DNA of 64,000 nt. Origin: Silvanigrella aquatica. GTDB taxonomy: Bacteria > Bdellovibrionota_B > Oligoflexia > Silvanigrellales > Silvanigrellaceae. Below, in pieces: positions 8,928 to 18,264 of the stretch. Location: assembly GCF_001907975.1 (NCBI RefSeq), contig NZ_CP017834.1, positions 880,693 to 944,692 on the forward strand, written 5' to 3'. A model generated the notes under the pieces. The model ran no database searches and had not been told where the DNA came from. It saw only the letters and a list, made by a program, of their open reading frames with translations. Both the position numbers and the translations under genes were made by a program. Position 1 is the first letter of the stretch. Every line of letters starts with the position of its first letter.

Positions 8928-10040
8928 ATGAAAAAGATATTTTGTTTTTCGAGTCTTTTAGTATGCTCCTTTATTGCATCATCGGCTCATGCTTTTTGGG
9001 ATCAGAGTCATCAATTGATTGGTTCTATAGCATCTAAAAATGTTTCGGAAAAAACGAATAAAGCCGTTGAGCGTTTGCTCAACATACCTCTTGATTATCC
9101 CGGCAGTTTTGAACTCTCAAAAAATACAAATGGATTTGACACTGCGGCATCATGGGCGGATGATATTAAGAGCTATAAAGATCAAGATATTAATAACGAT
9201 CTTTCTTCTTGTCATTACATTGATATTCCCTTCACAAAAGAAAAAATTGGTAAAAAAATAACAGATGCAGAAGTTATGGAAAAACTGAATATGATTATGG
9301 AAAAAAATTCCCAAAACTCCATTTCTTGTCTTAAGAGTTCCATAAAAACATTGCTTGTTACAAGTACAAGCGATGCCAATAAAGCTATTGCAGTAAGAAT
9401 GATCATTCATATTGTGGGAGATATCGGGCAGCCTCTGCATAATGCCTCCTTGGTCTCTAAAAATGAGGCGGACGAAGGTGGAAATAAAATTATCATTGAT
9501 AAACCTGTGACCTTTCAAAATATAAATGTCACTTCAAGTGTTGCCAATAATTTACATAAAATATGGGATGGTTCCTTAGGCATTTATTTGCAATTTCCTT
9601 ATAATAATGAAAAATCAAAATTAGGTTACTATACCGATGAAGAAAAGGAGGCAACTGATAAAAACGCTAAAAATATTTTTGAATCATCTGATTTTGTTAA
9701 TTTAAAAAATCGTCTATTGAATGATAAAAATGAAGAAAGCATTGAATTTTGGAGTATAAATTCTTACAAAATAGCAGTGAAATATGCTTATAGTGATCTT
9801 GTCTTTAAGTCATTAAATAAATTTGATAAGGCGACTTTCAGTGTGCAATTTAAAGAGGGATGGAAAAATTATCAATCAAGTCGTGCTGATATTATTGATA
9901 TGCAAATTAAAAAATCGGGGATACGCCTTTCTTATTTGCTAAATTCAATTTTTGACAATTTAAACATAAAAAATCCATATTTTGAGTTGGTTTCGAATAT
10001 TAAAAATGATGATAATATCAAGCCTTTATTTGTAAGGTAA
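8928..10040 (+). CDS. Secreted S1/P1-type zinc nuclease
   Basis: A Sec signal peptide (MKKIFCFSSLLVCSFIASSAHA) is followed almost at once by the Trp of AFWDQSHQLIG; in S1/P1 nucleases the N-terminal Trp binds zinc. The other ligands can be matched in order: His of SHQ, Asp of SWADD, His of SCHYID, His and Asp of HIVGDIGQPLH plus its last His, and His and Asp of NLHKIWD. These enzymes cut single-stranded DNA and RNA, releasing 5'-nucleotides, and resemble phospholipase C. The ATG at 8928 is chosen over 8919 because AGAGG (8914-8918) is 9 bases upstream and the signal peptide fits. A role in nutrient scavenging or attack on other cells is inferred. Confidence 0.88.
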   Translation: MKKIFCFSSLLVCSFIASSAHAFWDQSHQLIGSIASKNVSEKTNKAVERLLNIPLDYPGSFELSKNTNGFDTAASWADDIKSYKDQDINNDLSSCHYIDIPFTKEKIGKKITDAEVMEKLNMIMEKNSQNSISCLKSSIKTLLVTSTSDANKAIAVRMIIHIVGDIGQPLHNASLVSKNEADEGGNKIIIDKPVTFQNINVTSSVANNLHKIWDGSLGIYLQFPYNNEKSKLGYYTDEEKEATDKNAKNIFESSDFVNLKNRLLNDKNEESIEFWSINSYKIAVKYAYSDLVFKSLNKFDKATFSVQFKEGWKNYQSSRADIIDMQIKKSGIRLSYLLNSIFDNLNIKNPYFELVSNIKNDDNIKPLFVR

Positions 10041-10157
10041 TAATTATTCTATTTATAAAATTAGTCATAATAAAAAATTAACTAAAAAATTTGATTTTGA
10101 TAAAAAAATTTATTTTATTAATTTTTGTTATTAAATTTTTTTTATAAGGAGAAGTTA

Positions 10158-12002
10158 GTGCAATATAAAAATGTCTTTAATTTTTTGAAATTGATTCATA
10201 TTCTTTTTTTTATTGCGGTTAATCCGATCTATATATATGGCATGGACAATGAGGGAATAAATCTTCGTTCTGTACCCAAAGTTGTTTATCGTGCAACCCC
10301 TTCAAAACCCGATAAAGTTTTTAAAAATGGATTTTCTCGCTCTCGTGAAGGACATACTAATTTAGCGCTTCATATAGGAAGTGAAACGGGAGATCTTAGC
10401 ACGGCTATGATAAGCACGACCTCAAATTTTGAATATGCAAATTATTATGCGGCTATGTATGCGCAAACTTACTGGCAAGTGGATTATTACTATATTTATG
10501 AAATTATACCACAAAATAATTTTATTGATGTCACAGCAACCTATGAAAGAACTTTATCGGAAACGCAACATCTGGGAAGGCGCGCCGGTCTTGAATCCTT
10601 GCGCCGTCAGTTTACACACGAATATGAATATGTTGCTCTTTATATGATTCGACCAGAAACGATATTAGCGGCAACGCGTTATGAATTAAATTTTGATACA
10701 GGAGAATATGAGCATCGTGAAACCATTTTTAATGAAAATGCTCAGACAAATATTATGCCCGAAATTCATCCTAATAATTATCCTTTAGGAACAGTCGATG
10801 GGGTTGAATATCCTTTCGTGAATAAGGACTGTTTATTTAATCCTAATAATACGGGAACTCCTTTTGTTATTCATAGGGGATCCCCTTTGTTTACTCCTCC
10901 TCCCTTGCCCCCTCGTCGTTACAAAAGAGAGGGGTTGCAAACTCATCAAGAGTGTTTTATAAAGCCTTTTCAAAATAAAAAAAATCCTGAATTTACAGAT
11001 ATAAAATCCATAAAAATTGAAGTTAAAAACTCTGCGGGTAAAAAATATTGTCTCACAGTATATCCATATAATAATGTTCTACTTGCAGAATGTTCTCAGG
11101 CACAGAATTGGTATATTACTCAATTTGGTCAAATTATAACACAAGTAAATGATATTTATAAAGATCAATATTATTGTCTGACTGAATTAAATAGTATAGA
11201 TAATTACGATTATGTCAAAGTACAAATTTGTGACTTAACAAAATCGAAGCAGTTATGGAAAGTAGAATTCACAGAACAAGGTCAATCCATAATAAAGTCA
11301 AATTCAAATAAAATTCTTCATGCACATGATGATAAGTATAAAATAACTTATTTAAGGGATAAAGAGAACAAAGATAAACTCTCGCTTGTGAATGCAGATG
11401 TTTTAAAAGCAAATTTATCAGAGCCTTTTATTCAATTTTCAATTCCACATTTACTCACAGAAGAAGGAGAAACAATTTATCCAGCAGCAAGTGGGAATGT
11501 GTATGTAGAAAAACCGGCGCTATTAAATGGATATAAAAACTATTATAATGCTCATAATAATGCTTTGTTTTCTACCAATGGAAATGAAAATGAATACCCC
11601 TCATTATGCTATATTTCTTCCTTAATTCAATCGGGTGGTGGTGCTTGGGGATGGGTTAAAAGTAATTATTGCTCGTTAAAGTCTGCGGTCAGTGATGATT
11701 TTAAATGGATACTACATAGAAGTTTAAACGATAGTAGCTATGAAATATCTGATATTGGGGCTAATGTATTGAGAGTGAATAAAAATTTCTCTCCCAATCA
11801 AAATTTTGTATATACTGCGGACAATCATGGATTTTACGATAATAGTTACTTTAACCAGTCCTTTACCTTTAATATTCCTGCTATGATTTTTGCAGATAGA
11901 ATGTCATCATTGGATCGCAGTTATGCAAGAAATTTAAATAAACTGACAAGATCTTTTAATGCGGTCAGAAATTATTATTATAATTTAATTTATCAGCAAT
12001 AA
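10158..12002 (+). CDS. Secreted ADP-ribosylating toxin with ricin-like domain (copy 1)
   Basis: A GTG start is preceded by AAGGAG with a 6-base spacer; the upstream in-frame TTG at 10125 has no such site. A signal peptide (LIHILFFIAVNPIYIYG) leads to a pertussis-toxin S1-like ADP-ribosyltransferase. It has VVYRATPSKPDKVFKNGF with catalytic Arg45, the STTS motif (residues 86-89) and EYE (Glu155/Glu157) followed by VALYMIRPETIL, comparable to YEQEVSALGGIP of cholera toxin A. Residues 253-257 read RRYKR, an R-X-K-R furin-type site, flanked by Cys225 and Cys266. The C-terminal half (about 294-590) shows ricin B-like beta-trefoil features (YCLT...C...W repeats). It is a tandem paralogue of the next gene. 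Single-chain AB toxin function is inferred. Confidence 0.85.
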   Translation: MQYKNVFNFLKLIHILFFIAVNPIYIYGMDNEGINLRSVPKVVYRATPSKPDKVFKNGFSRSREGHTNLALHIGSETGDLSTAMISTTSNFEYANYYAAMYAQTYWQVDYYYIYEIIPQNNFIDVTATYERTLSETQHLGRRAGLESLRRQFTHEYEYVALYMIRPETILAATRYELNFDTGEYEHRETIFNENAQTNIMPEIHPNNYPLGTVDGVEYPFVNKDCLFNPNNTGTPFVIHRGSPLFTPPPLPPRRYKREGLQTHQECFIKPFQNKKNPEFTDIKSIKIEVKNSAGKKYCLTVYPYNNVLLAECSQAQNWYITQFGQIITQVNDIYKDQYYCLTELNSIDNYDYVKVQICDLTKSKQLWKVEFTEQGQSIIKSNSNKILHAHDDKYKITYLRDKENKDKLSLVNADVLKANLSEPFIQFSIPHLLTEEGETIYPAASGNVYVEKPALLNGYKNYYNAHNNALFSTNGNENEYPSLCYISSLIQSGGGAWGWVKSNYCSLKSAVSDDFKWILHRSLNDSSYEISDIGANVLRVNKNFSPNQNFVYTADNHGFYDNSYFNQSFTFNIPAMIFADRMSSLDRSYARNLNKLTRSFNAVRNYYYNLIYQQ

Positions 12003-12037
12003 AATTTTATTTGATTTTATTTTAAAAAATTTTTAAT

Positions 12038-12078
12038 AAATAGTTTGATATTTTTTTATCAAAAATATCAAACTATTT
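12038..12078. promoter_or_regulatory. 18-bp perfect inverted repeat between the two toxin genes
   Basis: Arms at 12038-12055 (aaatagtttgatattttt) and 12061-12078 are exact reverse complements around a 5-base loop (ttatc). The repeat ends 6 bases before the GGGAGG of the second toxin gene. It could terminate the first transcript, but there is no clear U-run after the second arm. It could instead be an operator or a leader hairpin next to the ribosome binding site. Confidence 0.6.
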
Positions 12079-12098
12079 TCATATGGGAGGCTTCACGG

Positions 12099-13970
12099 AT
12101 GAAGAATGTCTTTTTCGTATTTATCTTATGTCTTATAGGAAATTTTTTCGAACAAAAAAATTTCCTAAAATCCACAGCAGCATGCGCACAAAACAACGAA
12201 AGATCCCCTCCCAAAGTGGTTTACCGAGCCAGTCCTTCAAAACCCGATATTAAATTTAAAGAGGGATTTAGAAGAGGTTCGCAGGGAAGTCGCGATCTCG
12301 CTTCGCATATTTTAGGTGATGGACAAGTTCCTGGTATTACAACTAATTTTGCAGAATCCAGTATATTTATCAGTACGACATCAAGCTTGGTTTATGCTCA
12401 TGATTATGGTGATAGATATGCTTTAGGAACATGGGAAGTTTCAGAGTTTTATATTTATGAAATCGTTCCTGAAGCGCATTTTGTAGATGTAACCGCTACT
12501 TTTGAACGGACTTTACAAGCTGAAATCGATCCGCAAAGACGCATTGAATTAGAAAGACGCAGAAATGAATTTATCGATGAATATGAGTTTTCAGCAATTG
12601 AGTTTATACGGCCTGAGAGTATTTTATCGGCGACGCGTTACGTTTTTAATAATGAAGATTTTCGATATCATCCCGTAGAAATAATTCCCAACGCAAATGC
12701 AGAACGAAATTTAATTCCTACAGTACATGAAAATAATTTCTCTTTGGGAACCATTCGAAATCATAATTTTGAGCATCATCTCCCCACTTTAGATTTTGCT
12801 TGTTACCGGCCTGATAATAATACGGGAACTGTAAGTTTTGTTGTGCTGAATAGTAACTCTCATCGTGAAAAAAGAGAGCTCAATATGCAAAGTAGGGTAT
12901 TACCCAAACTGATTTGTCCCGACCCCCAATTTTTACAGAAGAAGGAGAGAATTGAAAATCCGACATCATTTTTAGAAAGAACTAAAAGCAAAATTAATAT
13001 TACAAGTTTTGAAATGAAACTTTGTTTAATTCCTGATAACAAATATCTCTATGGTGCTACTTGCGATACTAATAGCGCTTTATGGAGTTTTACAGAATTT
13101 GGTCAATTGATAACGAAAATATTTGATGGGCAATATGATCAATATTATTGTCTGACAGCTCCTCGAAATTCTCAAGATTCAAATTACGTGAAATTAGAAA
13201 TATGTGATTTAAATACGAAAGAACAGAGATGGACATTACAATCAGATAAAAATTCTTTTAAATTATTATCTTCTGCAAATGAAACTTTACACCTTTATAA
13301 TAATTATTATGCTTATACACAAAAGAAAATTGATTATTATAGAGTTGTTAATTTAAACAATAGCTTTGAAATAAAGAAAAATAAAACAAGTGCTTTCATT
13401 CAATTTTCTGTAGATCCCCTTTATACTGCAGACTATTATACAATTTATCCTACAGAGCATGGAAATATTTATGAAGAATATTTTTCAGATTTATCGAATT
13501 ATTCTACATTTTTTAATGCTCATAATAACACTTTATTTTCAAGTTATGGGCATAACAGAGAGGGGCCTCAAGTTTGTTATATTTCTTCATCAGTAAGAAA
13601 AGAAAGTGTCAGTTGGGAATGGGTAAAAAATGAATATTGTCCCACGGGAGGATTTGTTGAAAATCAATACAAATGGCTTTTTCAAGTAAATCAGGATCAT
13701 TCAAAATTTCAAATTATGGACTATGTTGGAAATATTTTAAGATTAAATGACAATTATGGTTCGCAAAATAGATATTTTGCTTATACGGCATTTCGCTTTT
13801 GGAATGATAGGAATAGATATGTCGATAGTTTTATTTTTAAAGATGCTTTGCAAATTTATGCCCGTAAATTTGTAAATTTTGACATTGAGCATGGCGATAA
13901 GGAATTTCGTAAAATACAGGCGTACAATGCTGTAAAAAATTATTTCCGCGAATCATTTCAGCTTCAATAA
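12099..13970 (+). CDS. Secreted ADP-ribosylating toxin with ricin-like domain (copy 2)
   Basis: The ATG at 12099 follows GGGAGG by 8 bases; an upstream ATG at 12045 lies inside the intergenic hairpin and is rejected. The signal peptide probably ends after ACA in STAACAQNNE. The toxin domain has VVYRASPSKPDIKFKEGF with catalytic Arg43, STTS, and EYE (Glu161/Glu163) followed by FSAIEFIRPESIL. Residues 256-259 read REKR, again R-X-K-R, between Cys235 and Cys273. The C-terminal part has ricin-like blocks (YYCLTAPRN, then VKLEICDLNTKEQRWTL). Overall architecture equals copy 1 but sequence has diverged, so the duplication is not recent. Its last 18 bases overlap the end of the convergent recombinase gene. 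Confidence 0.85.
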   Translation: MKNVFFVFILCLIGNFFEQKNFLKSTAACAQNNERSPPKVVYRASPSKPDIKFKEGFRRGSQGSRDLASHILGDGQVPGITTNFAESSIFISTTSSLVYAHDYGDRYALGTWEVSEFYIYEIVPEAHFVDVTATFERTLQAEIDPQRRIELERRRNEFIDEYEFSAIEFIRPESILSATRYVFNNEDFRYHPVEIIPNANAERNLIPTVHENNFSLGTIRNHNFEHHLPTLDFACYRPDNNTGTVSFVVLNSNSHREKRELNMQSRVLPKLICPDPQFLQKKERIENPTSFLERTKSKINITSFEMKLCLIPDNKYLYGATCDTNSALWSFTEFGQLITKIFDGQYDQYYCLTAPRNSQDSNYVKLEICDLNTKEQRWTLQSDKNSFKLLSSANETLHLYNNYYAYTQKKIDYYRVVNLNNSFEIKKNKTSAFIQFSVDPLYTADYYTIYPTEHGNIYEEYFSDLSNYSTFFNAHNNTLFSSYGHNREGPQVCYISSSVRKESVSWEWVKNEYCPTGGFVENQYKWLFQVNQDHSKFQIMDYVGNILRLNDNYGSQNRYFAYTAFRFWNDRNRYVDSFIFKDALQIYARKFVNFDIEHGDKEFRKIQAYNAVKNYFRESFQLQ

Positions 13971-15023
13971 ATTTAATTTTAATGCAGCTGATTCTTCTAA
14001 TTCATTTGCTTTTTTGACATAAATTGCTGTTGTTGTGACTTCTTTGTGGTTAAGAAGGCTTTGAATTTGCCCAATAGGCACACCTTGATTATGCAAAATT
14101 GTGGCCAGTGAAGCCCGGCAACTGTGGGGAGAGACTTTTTTTTCAATACCCACTTTTCTTGCTGTTTCATTTACAATATTATAAATGGCAACTTGGCTTA
14201 GTTTGTTTTTGTCCGAAACATTTTGAATACGAATAAATAAATACTCATCTTCTTTTGCATTTAAACGGATGCAATTGATATAATTTTTGATAACTTCTGC
14301 TGTTTTTGCATGAATAAGAGGAGAATGTTCTTTTTGCCCTTTCGTCATCATTTTTATTCTTGTAAAATCGCTACAAAATTCTATATCTTTTATTTTTAAA
14401 GAACACAATTCTTCAACGCGCATACCTACTGAAAATAAAGTAACCATAATGGTATATTTTAATAAGGTACTTTTATAAATGCGCGATTGAGTGTTTTCTG
14501 AGCTTAACCTCTCACATTCTTGTTTTAAATAATTAAGTATTTCTTTGACTTCATCAATAGTAAAAGCATTTGTCTTGCTTTCTTCAACATATTTGGGTTT
14601 TTTAATGAATTGCATTGGATTTTGTAAAATTAATTTTCTTTTACGACAAAATTCAAGCAAGGAAGAGAGGGCATTTAATTTTCTTCGGATTGTTTTTTGA
14701 GTTAAATTTTTTTCTTCATTTAAAGAGTTATGCCATAGTATTAATAATTTTTCATCAATTTGAGAGACATTATGAATATGTACTTGATGAGAACTGGCAA
14801 AATAAATAAAATCTTTTAAATCATTTAAATAACTTCTTTTAGTATGAATACTTGTAAAACTTAGAAGAAAATGAGTGACCACATCATTTAAATCAGTAGA
14901 GAGTTCTTTCTGTGTCCATTCTGCGAGAAAGTCAGATGTATGTAAAAGATTTTGTAGAGAAATTAAACGGGGATCGCTTGGTATAAGAGAATTTTTTTTT
15001 ATTTTTGATTTATTCTGTTCCAT
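13953..15023 (-). CDS. Tyrosine recombinase (XerC/D-like)
   Basis: The 356-residue protein has an N-terminal SAM-like core-binding domain (about 45-160) and a complete catalytic domain. The catalytic residues are Arg in SVGMRVEELCSL, Lys in MTKGQKEH, HSCR in SPHSCRASLATIL, His in LLNHKEV and the nucleophile Tyr in TTAIYVKKA. Length and motifs fit chromosomal Xer-type or small integrase proteins. Its ATG overlaps the last 14 bases of the mevalonate kinase gene, so translation is probably coupled to the mevalonate operon. Its 3' end overlaps toxin copy 2 by 18 bases. No attachment site was recognised. Whether it resolves chromosomes or once mobilised the toxin pair is open. Confidence 0.88.
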   Translation of the reverse strand: MEQNKSKIKKNSLIPSDPRLISLQNLLHTSDFLAEWTQKELSTDLNDVVTHFLLSFTSIHTKRSYLNDLKDFIYFASSHQVHIHNVSQIDEKLLILWHNSLNEEKNLTQKTIRRKLNALSSLLEFCRKRKLILQNPMQFIKKPKYVEESKTNAFTIDEVKEILNYLKQECERLSSENTQSRIYKSTLLKYTIMVTLFSVGMRVEELCSLKIKDIEFCSDFTRIKMMTKGQKEHSPLIHAKTAEVIKNYINCIRLNAKEDEYLFIRIQNVSDKNKLSQVAIYNIVNETARKVGIEKKVSPHSCRASLATILHNQGVPIGQIQSLLNHKEVTTTAIYVKKANELEESAALKLNLLKLK

Positions 15024-16008
15024 GTGCTGGGACTCGGGTTATAAATAAAGAATCCTTATCAAATTCATGATATAATTGATTGGGTTCATTCGCAAATAAG
15101 CCAAGCACCAATCCACCTCCTCCGGCTCCTGTTAATTTTGCTGCAAGAGCGCCTTGGCTTTTTAATTTTAAAATAATTTCCTCTATATTTGGTGTTGAAA
15201 CACCAAGTTGATTAAGTTGAATTTGCGCTGTATTTAAGCATTGAGACAGTTCAATAACATTGCCATCTGTAATATGAGTGACGGCATCTTCAGCTAAAAT
15301 ACCAAGTATTTCTAGGCATTTTTTTGTTTCTAAAGGATGCGTTTGAATTTTTTTTGCCACTCCTGCAACCATAGTTGCTGTTTCGCCACGTTCTTTGGTG
15401 TCAATGAGAGCAAGCCAGAATTCCTTTTTATTTTTTAAATATTTTAAAGGCGCTCCTTTAATAAACTCAATAATACCATCACTGGCAACAGCCGCCACAT
15501 CGAGGCCACTTGCTTTACCAAAGTGGAAGTAACAATCAATTTCATTTGCAAACTCAATTTGTTGTTCAATGGTTAATTTTTTATTTATTTTATTTTTTTG
15601 AAGTGCAATTTGTTCTGCAATTTTAACGAAACAAGTGCTGATGGCAGCGCTGCTTCCCATTCCACCGCCAAGTGGAATTTCGGACTCTACAAGAATACTT
15701 TGTGGTTTATAAAATTGCATATCATTGTCTAAACCGCACAGAGATAAAGCTTTATGAAATGCTTTGTTAAGTAAAGCTGTGATATTTTGTCCCGGTTCAA
15801 TGATTTGTCCTTTAATGAGCGTTTGCCAAGCTTCATCCCATGAGGTCATATGTTTAGAGGCGTCTGGAGGTAACAGAGAAATTTGCAAACGGACGTCAGG
15901 TAAGGCCATGGCAATGGCTTTATAGCCATAAACAACAGAGTGCTCTCCGATTAAGATGGCTTTACCGGCTGCAGACGCTTTAAGAAGGGAATTTGATAGA
16001 TAATCCAT
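15010..16008 (-). CDS. mvk: Mevalonate kinase
   Basis: This 332-residue GHMP kinase phosphorylates mevalonate to mevalonate-5-phosphate. AAGKAILIGEHSVVYG is the N-terminal motif 1. SEIPLGGGMGSSAAIS is the GHMP phosphate-binding loop. SGLDVAAVASDG and AAKLTGAGGGGLVLGLF (motif 3) identify it as the mevalonate kinase branch. AAGGT lies 8 bases before the ATG. It follows mvaD by 28 bases in the mevalonate operon and overlaps the recombinase start downstream. Confidence 0.93.
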   Translation of the reverse strand: MDYLSNSLLKASAAGKAILIGEHSVVYGYKAIAMALPDVRLQISLLPPDASKHMTSWDEAWQTLIKGQIIEPGQNITALLNKAFHKALSLCGLDNDMQFYKPQSILVESEIPLGGGMGSSAAISTCFVKIAEQIALQKNKINKKLTIEQQIEFANEIDCYFHFGKASGLDVAAVASDGIIEFIKGAPLKYLKNKKEFWLALIDTKERGETATMVAGVAKKIQTHPLETKKCLEILGILAEDAVTHITDGNVIELSQCLNTAQIQLNQLGVSTPNIEEIILKLKSQGALAAKLTGAGGGGLVLGLFANEPNQLYHEFDKDSLFITRVPAHGTE

Positions 16009-16036
16009 TTTCGGTGACCTTATGAAATAATGAAAC

Positions 16037-17245
16037 TCACGATAACGTTGTTGTGAGATGCGCCCTGTTTTCTATCCTTTCGTATTCGCTTCTTCCTATG
16101 ATGAGTGACTCATTAAAATTATTGACAATATTATTAATTTTTCTGTTAAGAAACTTTTGTGCAATTTGATGAAATTCTTGAACGAAAGAAAGAGAATCGG
16201 GCATAAATAAGACATGGAGGTTGGGTCCTGCATCCAATGTCCAGAATGCTTTTGCTTCATATTTATTACGGAGTTTTACAAATATAGAAATAATTTCTGC
16301 TGTTTCATTATTTAAGTAACAAGCTTTAGGCTCGCCCGTTTGCATAACAGCGTGCATAGAATAGGCGTCTTCCTCGGAAAGATATTGAATAAAATCAAAG
16401 TCGAACTCTTGTAAACCTTTTTCCATTAATTTCATTCGTGAAGGAATTCCGGCAACACGAATTTTATGAAAAGGTGAGGTCTCTGCGAATTTATGTCCTT
16501 CGGAACTCGAGGTGCTTTTTTCATTGCTATCAAGAATAAAAACGACATGTTGCAGAGTGCGCCATTTAGGATGATATTTTAAATTTTGAGTTTCAGAAAA
16601 ATCTATTTTATGATCTGAGGGTGTTTCCCATTTGACAAAAAACTTATCATCTCCGGTTAGGGCGCTTCGGGTTGCTGAGCCGCTGCCCAGTCGAGACCAT
16701 TCCGTGAGCCAAATTTTTAATTCCTGCTCAGTAAAATGAATTTGTAATTGTAGAAGATCAGCAATAGCAGCAACTAACGCGGCATAGCCAGAAGCGCTTG
16801 AGGCTATGCCGCATGCTGTTGGAAAATTATTATAACTATCAATTTTAAGGTAAATTTCTTTACCAAAGGGAAATAAAATAGATTTAATAAGTCTGTCCAT
16901 TTTATGCGGTATTTGAATAATTTCATTATTCTTATTTTTCAAAATCAATTGGTTTGAAAAAAGCGCATCGGATTTTATTTCATCGGGAAAAAAACGTCCT
17001 AAAGCTGTTACTTTTGTGAAGGAACGAAATCCTCCTAAAGTATAACTTATGCTTGAGTTTATAGGAATTTGCTCTCTACCCAGAGTTTTACCCCAGTATT
17101 TTAGTAAAGCAATATTGCTTGGTGCAGAAGCATATCCGAGATCACCATTTTGAATTATAATTTTTTCAGCGATTTTTAATTCCAAAATTTTATTTTGCAA
17201 TTTTTTTAGTGATGCCGGGATATCTGTAATGAGATTTTGATTCAT
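16037..17245 (-). CDS. mvaD: Diphosphomevalonate decarboxylase
   Basis: The 402-residue protein makes isopentenyl diphosphate from mevalonate diphosphate with ATP. SAPSNIALLKYWGK is the family's opening motif, with SSISYTLGGFRSFT next. ACGIASSASGYAALV is the phosphate loop, and SRLGSGSATRSALTG carries the conserved serine/arginine set. DAGPNLHVLF closes the active site. It is somewhat longer than typical (about 330), with a 25-residue N-terminal extension and insertions. It begins 2 bases after the phosphomevalonate kinase stop. Confidence 0.93.
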   Translation of the reverse strand: MNQNLITDIPASLKKLQNKILELKIAEKIIIQNGDLGYASAPSNIALLKYWGKTLGREQIPINSSISYTLGGFRSFTKVTALGRFFPDEIKSDALFSNQLILKNKNNEIIQIPHKMDRLIKSILFPFGKEIYLKIDSYNNFPTACGIASSASGYAALVAAIADLLQLQIHFTEQELKIWLTEWSRLGSGSATRSALTGDDKFFVKWETPSDHKIDFSETQNLKYHPKWRTLQHVVFILDSNEKSTSSSEGHKFAETSPFHKIRVAGIPSRMKLMEKGLQEFDFDFIQYLSEEDAYSMHAVMQTGEPKACYLNNETAEIISIFVKLRNKYEAKAFWTLDAGPNLHVLFMPDSLSFVQEFHQIAQKFLNRKINNIVNNFNESLIIGRSEYERIENRAHLTTTLS

Positions 17246-17247
17246 GT

Positions 17248-18252
17248 TTACGACCCATAATTTTCAAATGCAAATGAAATATTTTTTTCTGGAATTTGAC
17301 AATTTTGAATTAATGCAGATTTTTTTGCTAAAACCCATATGCAATCGCCATGACCAGCGCCCATAGTTTTAAAGGGAATATGAAATAAATCAAGTTTGGC
17401 TAGAAGATTATTAAAACTTTCCGATTCCGTAGGAATAATTTCTTGATTTTGAGCTATTTTTAAAGATTTTTGCATTGCCAGGGCTAAATCTTCAAATGAA
17501 TTATGATTGTAAAGCTCATTTGCAATATCTGAATGCTGTGCTGCAAAATTTAATTTATTTTTTTCACTTTGAAATTTTTTTAATGCTTTTTTTGTATCGG
17601 AATAAATATGAGTTGCAATAAAACAACCTAGATTTGAAATATGTTCTTTTGGATAAAAACTTTCAATTTTTGGAATAGCAGAACCTTCTTGATTTTGGAA
17701 ACTCCAAAATTGAATTACATTTTTGTCCGTTATATTTGAGCCGGCAAGTTGCACAGCAACGTCATAACCACTGCCCTGCCCTTGAATATTTTGTATGGAA
17801 GTGCGCACATTTTTCCAAAATAGAGTGCTGGTTAAATAATCTTTATTATTATAAATCATTTGCCATAATATTTTAGAAAATCCCGCAATTAACGCTGAGG
17901 AAGAGCCAAATCCTAGGGATGGTGAAAATGAATTTTCAATATGAAATTCAAGATCCCAATTTTTTAAATGCAGATGCCAGGGTTTTAATAAATTAACAAA
18001 GAAAAAAGAGTCACGATCAAGTGGAGATTTATTTTCCTGAATAAATTGTTCATTTGAAATATTTAAACTTTGACTGTTAAAAAAATCACTATTAATTTTT
18101 ATTTGGCAATTGTTACTTTGTTTTTTTAAGGTAGCCGATATTTGGAAATAGTCTTGAAAAAAGGTAACAGCAAGTGCCCTTCCGCCGTATAAGACCCCAT
18201 ATTCCCCAAAAAGTAACGCTTTTGCAGGAATACATACATTAAATCGATTCAT
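17248..18252 (-). CDS. Phosphomevalonate kinase (GHMP family)
   Basis: The 334-residue protein is the third GHMP kinase of the operon. VCIPAKALLFGEYGVLYGG is motif 1, SLGFGSSSALIAGF the phosphate loop, GQGSGYDVAVQLAG the second motif and FKTMGAGHGDCIWVL motif 3. By elimination and by resemblance to bacterial MvaK2 it should convert mevalonate-5-phosphate to the diphosphate. The ribosome binding site is weak (AAGAAG). It lies 12 bases after the HMG-CoA reductase gene. It is more divergent than its neighbours, so the function rests partly on context. Confidence 0.82.
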   Translation of the reverse strand: MNRFNVCIPAKALLFGEYGVLYGGRALAVTFFQDYFQISATLKKQSNNCQIKINSDFFNSQSLNISNEQFIQENKSPLDRDSFFFVNLLKPWHLHLKNWDLEFHIENSFSPSLGFGSSSALIAGFSKILWQMIYNNKDYLTSTLFWKNVRTSIQNIQGQGSGYDVAVQLAGSNITDKNVIQFWSFQNQEGSAIPKIESFYPKEHISNLGCFIATHIYSDTKKALKKFQSEKNKLNFAAQHSDIANELYNHNSFEDLALAMQKSLKIAQNQEIIPTESESFNNLLAKLDLFHIPFKTMGAGHGDCIWVLAKKSALIQNCQIPEKNISFAFENYGS

Positions 18253-18264
18253 TTATAAGCTTCT

